From positions 1 to 61,477 of the forward strand of contig JAKQKQ010000297.1 of the NCBI GenBank assembly GCA_029560585.1: a stretch of 61,477 nucleotides of DNA, in the 5' to 3' direction. A model generated the notes under the pieces. It had not been told where the DNA came from, did no database searches, and saw nothing but the letters and a program-made list of their open reading frames with translations. This DNA comes from Verrucomicrobiota bacterium (lineage in GTDB: Bacteria; Verrucomicrobiota; Verrucomicrobiia; JADLBR01). Each line of letters opens with the position of its first letter. The stretch's first letter is position 1. The translations under genes were made by a program, and so were the position numbers. Positions 50,836 to 60,026 of the stretch are shown in pieces.

Positions 50836-51603
50836 ATGAAAGTTAGGATCATGCCCTGCCTGGACATGCAGGGCGGGCGCGTCGTCAAGGGTGTGCGATT
50901 TGTCGATATCCGCGATGCGGGTGACCCGGTGGAATGTTGCCGCGCCTACTGTGCGGCCGGGGCCGACGAGATTGGCCTGTTGGACATAACGGCCACGGTC
51001 GAAGGCCGTGCAACGATGCTTGAGGTCGTCAGGAAAGTTGCCGAGGTGGCCACTCTGCCTTTCACCGTGGGTGGGGGCATCAAGGACGTGGCGACGGCAG
51101 CCGACGTGCTCGGCGCCGGGGCAACGAAGGTGTCAACGAGCAGTGCGGCATTTCGGAGTCCGACTGTGATCCGGGACATGGTGAAGGAGTTTGGCCGGGA
51201 TAGGGTGACGGTGGCCATTGATGCCGCGGCCAATCCCGCCATGCCATCTGGCTACGAGGTCTTTATCGACGGGGGCCGAACGGCCACGGGGGCTGATGCC
51301 ATCGATTGGGCCAAGAGGGTGGACGGTTTCGGCGCGGCGACGATTCTGCCAACGAGCAAATCGACCGATGGCGTCCGGACAGGATACGATCTCCCGCTTA
51401 TCCGCCGGATCAAGGAGGTTACATCCGCCGAGGTCGTGGCGTCCGGGGGCGCCGGCAAACTCGAGCACTTCCTGCAGGCCGTTGAGGCTGGCGCGACCAT
51501 CCTCCTCGCCGCATCGGTGTTCCACTTCAACGTCATCAGCATCCCCGACCTGAAGGCATTTCTTCGGTCCCGGGGCGTTGACGTGGTGGCCTCCCGGATT
51601 TAG
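50836..51603 (+). CDS. hisF: Imidazole glycerol phosphate synthase cyclase subunit HisF (or paralogue)
   Basis: 255 residues of the HisF TIM barrel: CLDMQGGRVVKGVRF with catalytic Asp near residue 10, LLDITATVEGR, FTVGGGIKD, VTVAIDAAANP with the second catalytic Asp, and VVASGGAGKLEHFLQAVEAGATILLAASVFHFN. It uses ammonia from HisH to make IGP and AICAR in histidine synthesis. Several normally fixed loops differ (SSAAFRSP instead of NSAAV; ILPTSKSTDG instead of LLTSMDRDG). No other his gene is nearby, so a HisF paralogue for another pathway is possible. CGAGGAGC precedes the ATG. The 188 bp after norZ holds nothing recognisable. Confidence 0.82.
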   Translation: MKVRIMPCLDMQGGRVVKGVRFVDIRDAGDPVECCRAYCAAGADEIGLLDITATVEGRATMLEVVRKVAEVATLPFTVGGGIKDVATAADVLGAGATKVSTSSAAFRSPTVIRDMVKEFGRDRVTVAIDAAANPAMPSGYEVFIDGGRTATGADAIDWAKRVDGFGAATILPTSKSTDGVRTGYDLPLIRRIKEVTSAEVVASGGAGKLEHFLQAVEAGATILLAASVFHFNVISIPDLKAFLRSRGVDVVASRI

Positions 51604-51652
51604 GGGGGGACGGCCGGAGACCGCTCTACCTCGAAAATTCGGATGCCGGGCA

Positions 51653-51709
51653 GTAGGAGCCTGCTTGCAGGCGATTCCAGGCGCGAATCGCCCGCAAGCG
51701 CGCTTCTAC
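51653..51709 (+). repeat. Y-shaped palindromic repeat, copy 6
   Basis: GTAGGAGC arm, perfect GCCTGC-TT-GCAGGC hairpin, a slightly decayed second hairpin (CGCCCGCAAGCGCG) and GCTTCTAC arm. It sits between the convergent 3' ends of hisF and the GH39-like gene. Confidence 0.88.
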
Positions 51710-51716
51710 GGGCCGA

Positions 51717-53186
51717 CTACTTCAGGACGACATTGCGATCCGCGATCACCACGGGTGAGTCATAGAGGGGGATGTCCTTCAACGCCATCTGTCCCTGGGA
51801 GGTCGCCACCGATTCCTTGGGGATCTCATAGACGCGGCCGCTGATGACATCCACCCAAACGGGATCTGCGAGCCTGCCGCCCTTCACATCGATGGTCGCG
51901 TTGCGCGTTGCGTTGGAATCCGAGGGGATGTTATTCCCGTCCCACAACACCAGCAGATCTTGGCCAGAGTTCTTGAGGCGATACGCGAACCACGTGATGG
52001 GCACGTCAGATTTGACCTCGGCATCGTACTCCTTTTGCCGGACGAGATTGCCGTCGAAAATGGCGACGGTATTCTGCACCGCGTAGTAGGCCATCTTGAC
52101 CTTTGCCAGGGACGTCTTGTCGTTGATTTTCAGCAGGCCCTTACGGTTGATCTCGCGCCCGGTGTGATCGAAATCGCAGATCGTGAAGACCGAGGAGATG
52201 ACGTCGTGCCCCAGGTCGCCCAGCATGCGGCGGGTGTCCCACTTTGCCTGCGTGAGTTCGGACCAATCATGCCCCGACAGCGCGAATTTGGTGGTCCGCT
52301 CTGAAGGGCAACCGTTTTCCCCCTGCCACATCGCGAGCCGCGGCGAATACGTTCGCACGACCTCGCGCATCTTCTCGACATTTGCGTAGGCGTCGTCCGG
52401 GTTCTTGGTGTAGCCGTGATAGATGACCCATGTGAACAGGTCCAGTTTGCCGCGGTCGGAGAATCGCCGCATGCATTTGTCGAGGAATTCGGGTTTGATG
52501 GACGCGAGGGAGAGCGCGCCGATCCGAGCCGAGGGAATGACCCGCCTGATGATCTCGGCCGTGCGGATATTGAAGTCGGCGATGTCGGGCGGCGTATGCT
52601 GCTTGTTGATATCGGGCTCGTTCCACATGGCCCAGTCGTTGACCTTGCCCTTGTACCGGATGGCCATGGCCTCGACCCACTTGTCCCACGCGGCCAGCGC
52701 GACCTCAGAGGTGGGGAATCCGCCCGCCAGATCGCGGCCTCCGCCGCCCTCGTAGATCGGGTTTCCGTAGTCCGTCTCGAGCCAGATGTCCAGGCCGCGT
52801 CCTTTCGCGTCCGCAATGATGTCATCCAGCCATTTGAAATTATAGACGCCGGGGGCCTGCTCGGTCTTGGCCCATCCGCCCTGCAGGCGGATCCGCCTGA
52901 TGCCCAGGGGGACGAGGTACTCTTTATACAGGTTGTAGTCGATATAGTCCCTGCAGAGAGTTTCGCAGCCCAAGGTCCAATTCTGGCTCTCGATCTGGCC
53001 CACGCTGCGGGGTCGGACGGTTCCGATGCATTTCCATCCGATGGCCAGGGTTGTCTGTACCCGGGAATCCGAGCGATCCAACATTTGCGCCTGAAGCGGG
53101 GTGTCACACGTGGCGAGAAGGAGCGCCGCGACCAACTGGGGCAGCATCGGGGCAAAGGGTCTTGTCGATGGCGTCAGGGATGTCAT
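51717..53186 (-). CDS. Secreted clan-A glycoside hydrolase (GH39-like)
   Basis: 489 residues with an N-terminal signal sequence (about 10-35). A TIM barrel of GH clan A is suggested by LGIRRIRLQGGWAKTEQAPGVYNFKWLDDII, GLDIWLETDYGNP and DWAMWNEPDI (the acid/base Glu after Asn) and by LAMWQGENGCPSE (nucleophile Glu). A C-terminal beta domain follows. GH39 enzymes include beta-xylosidases and alpha-L-iduronidases; the true substrate is unknown. AAAGGAAA lies before ATG 53186. It fits the glycan-degrading character of the locus. Confidence 0.78.
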   Translation of the reverse strand: MTSLTPSTRPFAPMLPQLVAALLLATCDTPLQAQMLDRSDSRVQTTLAIGWKCIGTVRPRSVGQIESQNWTLGCETLCRDYIDYNLYKEYLVPLGIRRIRLQGGWAKTEQAPGVYNFKWLDDIIADAKGRGLDIWLETDYGNPIYEGGGGRDLAGGFPTSEVALAAWDKWVEAMAIRYKGKVNDWAMWNEPDINKQHTPPDIADFNIRTAEIIRRVIPSARIGALSLASIKPEFLDKCMRRFSDRGKLDLFTWVIYHGYTKNPDDAYANVEKMREVVRTYSPRLAMWQGENGCPSERTTKFALSGHDWSELTQAKWDTRRMLGDLGHDVISSVFTICDFDHTGREINRKGLLKINDKTSLAKVKMAYYAVQNTVAIFDGNLVRQKEYDAEVKSDVPITWFAYRLKNSGQDLLVLWDGNNIPSDSNATRNATIDVKGGRLADPVWVDVISGRVYEIPKESVATSQGQMALKDIPLYDSPVVIADRNVVLK

Positions 53187-53287
53187 GCTATTTCCTTTAA
53201 GGTCTTTTAGCGTTTCTGACAATTGGTTCGTGCGGGGCCGGGACCGAAGACGGCGTTGGCCGAGGTTGCTGGTGGGGTGGTCATCGC

Positions 53288-54418
53288 TCAGCATCCCGCC
53301 TCCGCCAGGACGGCCCGGGCGATGTCCATCCTCTGGATCTTAGCCTTATCATGATCGCCCGTGCGGTTGCTGAGGACCACCACATAAGCGTCCGTGCCGG
53401 GGTCTATGTAGAGAGACTGGCCAGTCCATCCGGTATGATAATATGTCTGGTCTGTGAGGTTGGAGGGCCGGAGTTCCGGGGCGAGGTCCCAGCCGAAGGC
53501 GCGGGGGTGATGGGGCGGCTGATTCAAGCGGCGCTCGAAGAGGCTGACGGTTTCTGGTGAAACGATCCGAGCGCCGTCGCGGGCGCCGCGGCCGATCAGC
53601 ATCTGGGCGAAGCGCGCAAGATCGGGGGTGGTGGAGAAGAGGCCCGCGTTGCCGAGCGGGCGCCGCGCCGCGCGGGCGGGCTCGTCGGAGATGACCCCGG
53701 GGTCGGCGTTGAGCATCTTGACGACGCGAGGATCGCCGCCATCGACTGGACCGAAATGCGTGTCGTGCATCCCAAGCGGCCGGAAGATCTGCCTTTCGCA
53801 AAACTCGTCGAGCCTCATGCCGGTGACCGCCTCGACCACGAGGCCCAGAAGCATGAGGTTGATGCAGGCATATCTGTATTGTTCGCCGGGTTTACGGACC
53901 GGGCGCTCGCGCTGGATCGCCGCGACTGGATCCGCGCCCCTCAGGACAGAGGCGAGATAGTTCTTTGTGTTGTCGTACCCCGACATGTGGGTGGCGAGAT
54001 CACGGATGAGGATGTCGCGTCCCGCTTCCTCGATTCCCGGCAGATAGCGGCCCACGGGCGCATCGATGGCGATCAGGCCGCGGTCGAGGCAGATTGCGCA
54101 CGCCGTTGCGGTGGCCACGACCTTGGTGACGCTGGCGATATCGAATATGGAGTCGGGGCGCATCGGCACGGCCGGGTCTGTGCGCGCCCGTCCGAACGCC
54201 TCGTGGAATAGCGTTTTGTCGCCGCGCGCCGCCAGGACCACTACGCCATGCGCCATGCCCTCGGCGATATCGAGAGCGATCAACTCCCTGAACGATTGCT
54301 TTCTTTCTCCATCGGCCCGCGAGGACAGTCCGAGAATGGCGAAGCCGCCGAGGGCGGCCGTGGCGGCATGCCGCCTCAGAAAATCTCTTCGGGTCAGCGG
54401 CGATTGTTCTTTGAGCAT
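53288..54418 (-). CDS. Tat-exported serine hydrolase (beta-lactamase class C / PBP4* fold)
   Basis: 376 residues. The Tat signal SPLTRRDFLRRHAATAALGG is followed by the serine beta-lactamase-like fold: DIASVTKVVATATA (SxxK nucleophile), QYRYACINLMLLG (Y-x-N), and HTGWTGQSLYIDP in place of the KTG box. These proteins are esterases, D-aminopeptidases or carboxypeptidases rather than true beta-lactamases. It is 102 bp from the upstream region of the GH39-like gene, on the same strand as the RND operon, but not clearly part of it. Confidence 0.85.
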   Translation of the reverse strand: MLKEQSPLTRRDFLRRHAATAALGGFAILGLSSRADGERKQSFRELIALDIAEGMAHGVVVLAARGDKTLFHEAFGRARTDPAVPMRPDSIFDIASVTKVVATATACAICLDRGLIAIDAPVGRYLPGIEEAGRDILIRDLATHMSGYDNTKNYLASVLRGADPVAAIQRERPVRKPGEQYRYACINLMLLGLVVEAVTGMRLDEFCERQIFRPLGMHDTHFGPVDGGDPRVVKMLNADPGVISDEPARAARRPLGNAGLFSTTPDLARFAQMLIGRGARDGARIVSPETVSLFERRLNQPPHHPRAFGWDLAPELRPSNLTDQTYYHTGWTGQSLYIDPGTDAYVVVLSNRTGDHDKAKIQRMDIARAVLAEAGC

Positions 54419-54535
54419 GGCGCAGGCTCCCGCGCGCGATCATGGCGGCCGCTCGGCCGGATGGACATCATATTTCCGCGCCATGGCGGCTGGGAGCACG
54501 CCCCACGTCCGCCCATGGGCGGCTGGAGCAGTAGA

Positions 54536-57500
54536 TTATCGCCGGGTTTCGGCGGGGAGTTTGCCTTCGAGGACCCTGCGGATAACGACGTAGAAGACCG
54601 GGGTGAGGAAGATGCCGAAGATCGTGACACCGAGCATGCCCCAGAATACGGCGGTGCCGATCGATCGGCGCATCTCCGCACCGGCGCCTCTCGTCAGCAT
54701 CATGGGAAGGACACCGAAGGCGAAGGCGAGGGAAGTCATGAGGATGGGGCGGAGGCGCAACCGGCTGGCCTCGAGCGCGGCATCGATACGATTCTTGCCT
54801 GCATCCTGGAGCTGCCTGGCGAACTCCACGATGAGGATGGCGTTCTTGCAGGCCAGTCCCATGAGGGCGACGAGGCCGATCTGGGTGAACAGATTGTTGT
54901 CCAGGTCTCGGGCCCAGGTGCCGGCGATGGCGAACAGCAGGCAGAGGGGGACGATGAGGATGATGGCCAGCGGCAGCGACCAGCTCTCGTACTGTGCCGC
55001 CAGGACGAGGAAAACCATCATCACGCAGAAGGGGAAGATGAGGACGGCGGTGTTGCCGGCCGATTTCTGAAGCAGGCTAAGCTCCGTCCACTCCATCCCC
55101 ATGCCGGGCGGGAGGATCTTGGCGGCCAGCTCTTCCATGGCGCGCATGGCCTCGCCGCTGCTGACGCCGGGTGCCGTGGTGCCGGTGATCTCGGCCGTGG
55201 GATACATGTTGAAGGTCCCGACCGAGACAGGGGCCGCGACCTCTCCCACTTTGACGATGGTGCCGAGCGGGACCATCTGCCCGTCCGCGTTGCGGGTCTT
55301 CAGGTTGACGACATCCTCTGGTTTGGCCCGGAACGGCGCGTCGGCCTGGGCGGTGACGCGATAGGGTCGGCCGAAGGCGTTGAAGTCATTCACGTAAAGT
55401 GAGCCGAGGTAGATCTGGAGCGTGTCCCAGACGCTGCTCAGGGGCACGCGCATCGTCTTGGCCTTGTCGCGGTCCACGTCGAGGAAGACCTGTGGGACGG
55501 TGGCGCGGAAAGTCGATAGCGCGCCGCCAATGCGCTTGTCCTGATTGGCCGCTCCCATGAGCTGGTAGGTGGCCGTTTGGAGTGCCTGGAAACCGAGGTT
55601 ATTGCGATCCTGGACCTGGAGCTTGAATCCCCCGACTAGGCCGAGACCGTCCACGGGAGGCGCGCCAAACACGCCGACGAAACCATCCTGGACAACCGCC
55701 AAGCGGGAGCGGAGGTTGGAGATTATCTTGTCTGCGGTGAGCCCGCGTTTCGCCCGTTCGGAGAAGGGTGCGAGCGGGATGAAGAAGCTGGCGGCGTTGG
55801 CCTGGTTGCCGAGCGTGACGAACGATAGGCCGCAGACCTCGATGACGTGGCCGATTCCGGGCACCTCGAGCATGATCTTGGCCATCCGGTCGGCGGTGGC
55901 CTTGGTGCGTTGGGAGGAGGCCCCGTCGGGGAGCTGGACGTAGGCGATGATGTATCCCTTGTCCTGCGATGGCACAAACCCCGTGGGCACGTGGCCGAAC
56001 CCCTGCCATGTCAGCGCGATGAGGCCCGCGTAGAGCGCCAGGCCGATGCCGCAGTGCCGCACCAGTCGGCCCAGCGCGCGGATGTAGCCATTGCGGCTGG
56101 CCTCGAAGAGGCGATTGAAACCGGCGAAGATCCAGCCCCCCGAATAGTGCACGAGTCTGCCAACGAAATCGTGCTTCTCGTGGTGCGGGCGAAGCAGCAG
56201 GGCGGCCAGCGCGGGACTGAGGGTGAGGGAGTTGAACGCGGAGATGAGGGTGGAGACCGCGATCGTCAGCGCGAACTGGCGGTAGAACTGGCCGGTCAGG
56301 CCGCTGAGGAATGCGGTGGGGATGAAGACCGCCGCCAGCACCAGGCCGATGGCGATGACGGCGCCGCTGACCTCGTCCATCGCCTTGCGCGTGGCATCGG
56401 CGGGCGGGAGCCCCAGGGCGATGTTGCGCTCCACGTTCTCCACGACGACGATGGCGTCGTCGACCACGATGCCTATGGCCAGCACCAGGCCGAAGAGCGA
56501 GAGGTTGTTGAGGGAGAAACCGAGCATGGCCATAGCGGCGAACGTGCCTATCAGCGACACGGGGACGGCCAGCAAGGGGATGACCGAGGCGCGCCAGTTT
56601 TGCAGGAAGAGGATGACCACGATGACGACCAGCGCCATCGCCTCGACCAGGGTCTTGAGGACCTCGCGGATGGATTCGCGAATGAACTCGGTCGTGTCGA
56701 AATCGATGCGGTACTCCATCCCGGGCGGGAAGTCCCGCGCGAGTTCTTCCATCGCCTCGCCGATGGCATCGCGGGTCTGGATGGCGTTGGAGCCCGGGAG
56801 CTGGAAGACGGCCAGCCCGACGGTTGGCTCGCCGTCGAGATAGTTTCGGATGTTATAATCGTTGGCGCCCATCTCGATGCGGGCGATGTCGCGGAGGCGG
56901 GTGACCTGCCCGTCGGACCCGGTCTTCAGCATGATGGCGCCGAATTCTTCGGGGGTGTTCAGGCGGCCTTTGGTCAGCGCGGTCAACTGGAACAGGTTTG
57001 CGTCCGGTTGCGGCGCCTGGCCGAATACTCCCGCGGCCACCTGGACGTTCTGTTCTCGGATGGCCGCTATGATTTCGGAGGCCGTCAAATCGCGTGAGGC
57101 GGCCTTGTCCGGATCGATCCAGACGCGCATGCTGTATTCGCTGACGCCGAAGATGCGAGTGTCGCCCACACCGGGGAGGCGCGCGATGCGGTCCTTGACG
57201 TGCAGGAAGGTGTAATTGGCCATGTAGAGGGAGTCGTACGTCCGGTTGGGCGAGACGAGGTTGATGATGGCCGTGATACTGGGGGAGCGCTTGAGGGTCG
57301 TGACCCCCAGCCTCCGCGCCTCTTCCGGCAGGCGGGGCTCGGCGATGGCGACGCGGTTCTGGACCTGGACCTGGGCCGCGTTGAGGTCGGCCCCGGTCTT
57401 GAACGTGACCGCCAGGCGCAGTTGTCCGTCGCTGCTGCACGACGAGGACATGTAGAGCATATCCTCGACCCCGTTGATTTCCTGCTCCAGCGGCGTGGCG

Positions 57501-57688
57501 ACGGTCGCGAGGACGGTCTCCGCGCTGGCGCCCGGATAGCTGGCCATGACGAACACGGTGGGCGGCGTCACCTCCGGGTACTGGGCGATGGGCAGGGTGA
57601 GCAGCGCGACGATCCCCAGCACCACCGTGATGATGGAGAGTACCGCGGCGAAGATCGGTCGCCTGATGAAGAAGTGAGAGAATTTCAT
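54536..57688 (-). CDS. RND-family multidrug efflux transporter (HAE1, AcrB/MexB-like)
   Basis: 1050 residues, the usual size of AcrB. It starts MKFSHFFIRRPIFAAVLSII and shows IGIVVDDAIVVVENVER (the Asp pair of the proton relay in TM4), PTAFLSGLTGQFYRQFALTIAVSTLISAFNSLTLSPALAALLL, and the pore motif regions FVPSQDKGYIIAYVQLPDGAS. It drives drugs or lipophiles from the periplasm through a trimer using proton influx. It is the last gene of tetR-mfp-rnd, each on the minus strand. No outer-membrane TolC-type gene is in the window, so the pump probably borrows one. Confidence 0.95.
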   Translation of the reverse strand: MKFSHFFIRRPIFAAVLSIITVVLGIVALLTLPIAQYPEVTPPTVFVMASYPGASAETVLATVATPLEQEINGVEDMLYMSSSCSSDGQLRLAVTFKTGADLNAAQVQVQNRVAIAEPRLPEEARRLGVTTLKRSPSITAIINLVSPNRTYDSLYMANYTFLHVKDRIARLPGVGDTRIFGVSEYSMRVWIDPDKAASRDLTASEIIAAIREQNVQVAAGVFGQAPQPDANLFQLTALTKGRLNTPEEFGAIMLKTGSDGQVTRLRDIARIEMGANDYNIRNYLDGEPTVGLAVFQLPGSNAIQTRDAIGEAMEELARDFPPGMEYRIDFDTTEFIRESIREVLKTLVEAMALVVIVVILFLQNWRASVIPLLAVPVSLIGTFAAMAMLGFSLNNLSLFGLVLAIGIVVDDAIVVVENVERNIALGLPPADATRKAMDEVSGAVIAIGLVLAAVFIPTAFLSGLTGQFYRQFALTIAVSTLISAFNSLTLSPALAALLLRPHHEKHDFVGRLVHYSGGWIFAGFNRLFEASRNGYIRALGRLVRHCGIGLALYAGLIALTWQGFGHVPTGFVPSQDKGYIIAYVQLPDGASSQRTKATADRMAKIMLEVPGIGHVIEVCGLSFVTLGNQANAASFFIPLAPFSERAKRGLTADKIISNLRSRLAVVQDGFVGVFGAPPVDGLGLVGGFKLQVQDRNNLGFQALQTATYQLMGAANQDKRIGGALSTFRATVPQVFLDVDRDKAKTMRVPLSSVWDTLQIYLGSLYVNDFNAFGRPYRVTAQADAPFRAKPEDVVNLKTRNADGQMVPLGTIVKVGEVAAPVSVGTFNMYPTAEITGTTAPGVSSGEAMRAMEELAAKILPPGMGMEWTELSLLQKSAGNTAVLIFPFCVMMVFLVLAAQYESWSLPLAIILIVPLCLLFAIAGTWARDLDNNLFTQIGLVALMGLACKNAILIVEFARQLQDAGKNRIDAALEASRLRLRPILMTSLAFAFGVLPMMLTRGAGAEMRRSIGTAVFWGMLGVTIFGIFLTPVFYVVIRRVLEGKLPAETRR

Positions 57689-57716
57689 GGCTGTGGCGCG
57701 CGGGTCTTGCCTGTCG

Positions 57717-58862
57717 TTATTGCGCCTTGGGCTCCTTCGAGTCCGACGCCTGTGGTTCCACGACTTCGACCTTCGATCCCCGTCGCGCCATCATGAGGCC
57801 ATTGATGATCACGCGGTCTTGTGGTGTCAGTCCCTCCGTCACAGCGCGCATGAGGCCGTGGATTCGGTCAGCCTTGATCGGGCGGGATTCGACGATGCTG
57901 TCTTTGTTGACGATCAGGACGAATTTGTTTCCCTGATCGGAGCCGATGGCGACGGCTGGGATCAGGAGGGTTTCTACGGGGGGGCCCGCAGGCACCCGCG
58001 CCTTTGCGAACATCCCTGGCACCAGGATGCGGCCGGGATTCTTCAAGATGGCGCGCATCCGGATGGTGCCGGTCTTGGGATCGACCTTGTTGTCGAAGAA
58101 ATCGACGTGACCTTTGTGGGGGAAGCCGTCCTCGCCGGCCAGGGCGACCTCGCAGGCGAGAGAGGACGGGTTCTGCCCGTGTCCGGTGATCTGGCGGTAG
58201 CGCAGGAGGGACTTTTCGTCGGCATCGAAGTAACAGTAGATTGGATCGGCGCTCACGAGGGTAGTGAGGACGGTGCCCGGGACCATGCCGCCGCCCTGGA
58301 CGAGGTTGCCGGCGGTCACAAGCCGTCGGCCTATGCGCCCGCTGATGGGGGCTTTGATGCGGGTGTAGTCGAGGTCGACTTGTGCCGAGTCCTCTGCGGC
58401 TTTTGCGGAGGCCAGTGCGGCCTCGGCCTCGCGCGCCATCTTGCTGCGGTTGTCGAACTGCTCCTCAGAGATCACCTGGGTTTTGAGGAGGTTCTCGGCG
58501 CGAGCGAGTTCATTGCGGGCAAGTTCCGCGCGGGATTCGGCGCGCTGGTGTTCGGCCTGCATCCGCTCGAGGGTCGCCTGGTACGGTTTTGGGTCGATCT
58601 CGAAGAGCAGATCTCCCGCTTTGACCTCTGAGCCGTCCTCGAAATGAATCGCTTCGATATAGCCCGAGACGCGAGGTCGGATCTCGACGGATTCGACCGC
58701 CTCGATGTGCCCGGGATACTCGTCCCAGTTGGTGACGGTGGCCGATTGGGGGAGGGCCACCGTGACCTTGGGAGGGGGTGGGGCGGGGGGCTTGTGGCGC
58801 GAACAGGCGCCCAGCGCGGCCAGAGCGATAGTCACCGGGAGTATTGCGTTTGCGCTTTTCAA
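57717..58862 (-). CDS. RND efflux periplasmic adaptor lipoprotein (MFP)
   Basis: 381 residues. Lipobox LGAC (Cys20) is followed by the adaptor order: lipoyl halves (PGHIEAVESVEIRPRVSGYIEAIHFEDGSEVKAGDLLFEIDP), a coiled-coil hairpin (about 80-140, QAEHQRAESRAELARNELARAENLLKTQVIS), and the beta-barrel and membrane-proximal domains. It links the RND pump to the outer-membrane channel. The start is TTG 58862, overlapping the TetR stop (TTGA). The rnd gene begins 28 bp after this one ends. Confidence 0.93.
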   Translation of the reverse strand: MKSANAILPVTIALAALGACSRHKPPAPPPPKVTVALPQSATVTNWDEYPGHIEAVESVEIRPRVSGYIEAIHFEDGSEVKAGDLLFEIDPKPYQATLERMQAEHQRAESRAELARNELARAENLLKTQVISEEQFDNRSKMAREAEAALASAKAAEDSAQVDLDYTRIKAPISGRIGRRLVTAGNLVQGGGMVPGTVLTTLVSADPIYCYFDADEKSLLRYRQITGHGQNPSSLACEVALAGEDGFPHKGHVDFFDNKVDPKTGTIRMRAILKNPGRILVPGMFAKARVPAGPPVETLLIPAVAIGSDQGNKFVLIVNKDSIVESRPIKADRIHGLMRAVTEGLTPQDRVIINGLMMARRGSKVEVVEPQASDSKEPKAQ

Positions 58863-59509
58863 GGCCGCTCTCCCGCCAATAGGCCTCTTTCCATGAAATC
58901 CGTCATGAACGCCTCAATCTCACCGATATGTTCCCCTTCGGGTGCTCGCAGGTAGCGCAGGAGAATCTCATTGGTGAGTCCTGAGATCGCCGTGACCACC
59001 AGGACGGGATCCGCCGATCGAAATTCCCCCGACCGCATCCCTTCCTCGATTGCTTCTCGCGTCATCGTCAGGCACCGCTCCCTCAACTCCCTCGCCTCGG
59101 GCGTCAATGCCGCGGCCATCGACGTGGCCTCAGGCACGAATTCCTGGGCGAAAATCCGAAGGAACTCGCGGTTCTGACGGAAGAAATCCATCTTGGCGCG
59201 CACGAGTGTCCGGAGTCTATCCCGCGGAGATGCCTGCGCATCGAACCGCTCGCGCAGGTGATCCAGGTACGCCGCCAGCTTGCGCTCCAGCAACTCACCG
59301 TACAATGCCTCCTTCGATTCGAAATATCGGTAGATCGTCCCCGTCCCATATTCCGCCAATCGGGCGATGTCCTCCATCGTCGTCTGCCGGTATCCCTTCT
59401 CAGCAAATAACCGCTCTGCCGCCCGCAGAAAATCCTCCACTCGCAGTCGTCGATCCCGCTCTTTCCGGGGGGGTGGAACCGGCGCATCTTTTGGTGAATC
59501 AATATTCAC
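58859..59509 (-). CDS. TetR-family repressor of the RND operon
   Basis: 216 residues: N-terminal HTH (about 23-70: RRLRVEDFLRAAERLFAEKGYRQTTMEDIARLAEYGTGTIYRYFESKEALYGELL) and a helical ligand-binding domain. It is the first gene of the efflux operon and probably represses it until a drug binds. The start is GTG 59509, which overlaps a 16-bp palindrome (59494-59509) that could be its operator. If so, the true start may lie downstream. Confidence 0.9.
   Translation of the reverse strand: MNIDSPKDAPVPPPRKERDRRLRVEDFLRAAERLFAEKGYRQTTMEDIARLAEYGTGTIYRYFESKEALYGELLERKLAAYLDHLRERFDAQASPRDRLRTLVRAKMDFFRQNREFLRIFAQEFVPEATSMAAALTPEARELRERCLTMTREAIEEGMRSGEFRSADPVLVVTAISGLTNEILLRYLRAPEGEHIGEIEAFMTDFMERGLLAGERP
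59494..59509 (-). promoter_or_regulatory. Candidate TetR operator
   Basis: GTGAAT-N4-ATTCAC is a perfect 6+6 inverted repeat overlapping the first codons of the TetR gene. Size and position suit autoregulation, though operators usually lie upstream of the start codon. No other palindrome is seen in the upstream 200 bp on this strand except mobile repeats. Confidence 0.5.
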
Positions 59510-59664
59510 AAATTAAAATCTAGGGCCATTTCTATGACTGTCACGTTTATTCTTTTGGGGTTTGGGCAAGTTGGTGCCGTTTCCTGAAGGGAAGGCGGAA
59601 CCCCGAATGCCCGGCTATGGGATTTCGAGACCATCACCCCCACGCTGGCGTGTCAATAGCAGTT

Positions 59665-59749
59665 GGGAGGGACGCCGTCCGCGGCGTCCGCGTTCCACTA
59701 GCCGCGCAACGCCCGTGCCAACCCGGCCCGCGAGGCCGCGGGCCCTCCC
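59665..59749 (+). repeat. Second Y-shaped palindromic repeat family
   Basis: Outer arms GGGAGGG/CCCTCCC enclose hairpins GGACGCCG/CGGCGTCC (loop TCCG) and GGCCCGCG/CGCGGGCC (loop AGGC). Sequence is unrelated to the GTAGGAGC family, but the architecture, a short stem with two hairpins, is the same. The composite repeat copy B starts two bases after its right arm. The 517-bp gap (59510-60026) is almost wholly repeat DNA. Confidence 0.8.
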
Positions 59750-59750
59750 T

Positions 59751-59975
59751 AGCCCGGCTATTTCACAGCCTGTCGGCTGTGAAATTCCGGGCTCTGGGAA
59801 AACCGCGCCATGAATGCCATCTATTGGGAAAGGTCAGGCAAAGACTGGGGCTTTTCGCGATTGCAGGGTGTGTTTCGCGGATCGGTGGCCCGAGGCCATC
59901 CAGAGTCGCGTTTTTAGGAGCGCGGCTTTCCTTTGAGCCTGCATGTTTTACGCGGAAGCGTGAAATATGCAGGCT
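59751..59975 (+). repeat. 225-bp composite repeat bounded by two hairpins, copy B
   Basis: Opens AGCCCGGCTATTTCACAGCC, closes GCGTGAAATATGCAGGCT. Gapless against copy A at 36703-36927, with about 21 substitutions by hand count. Lies between the TetR operon and the GH42-like gene. Confidence 0.92.
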
Positions 59976-60026
59976 AGGAGGCACGCATGGCGCATCCATC
60001 GAAAGGCCATGAGCCAATCCGATGTC

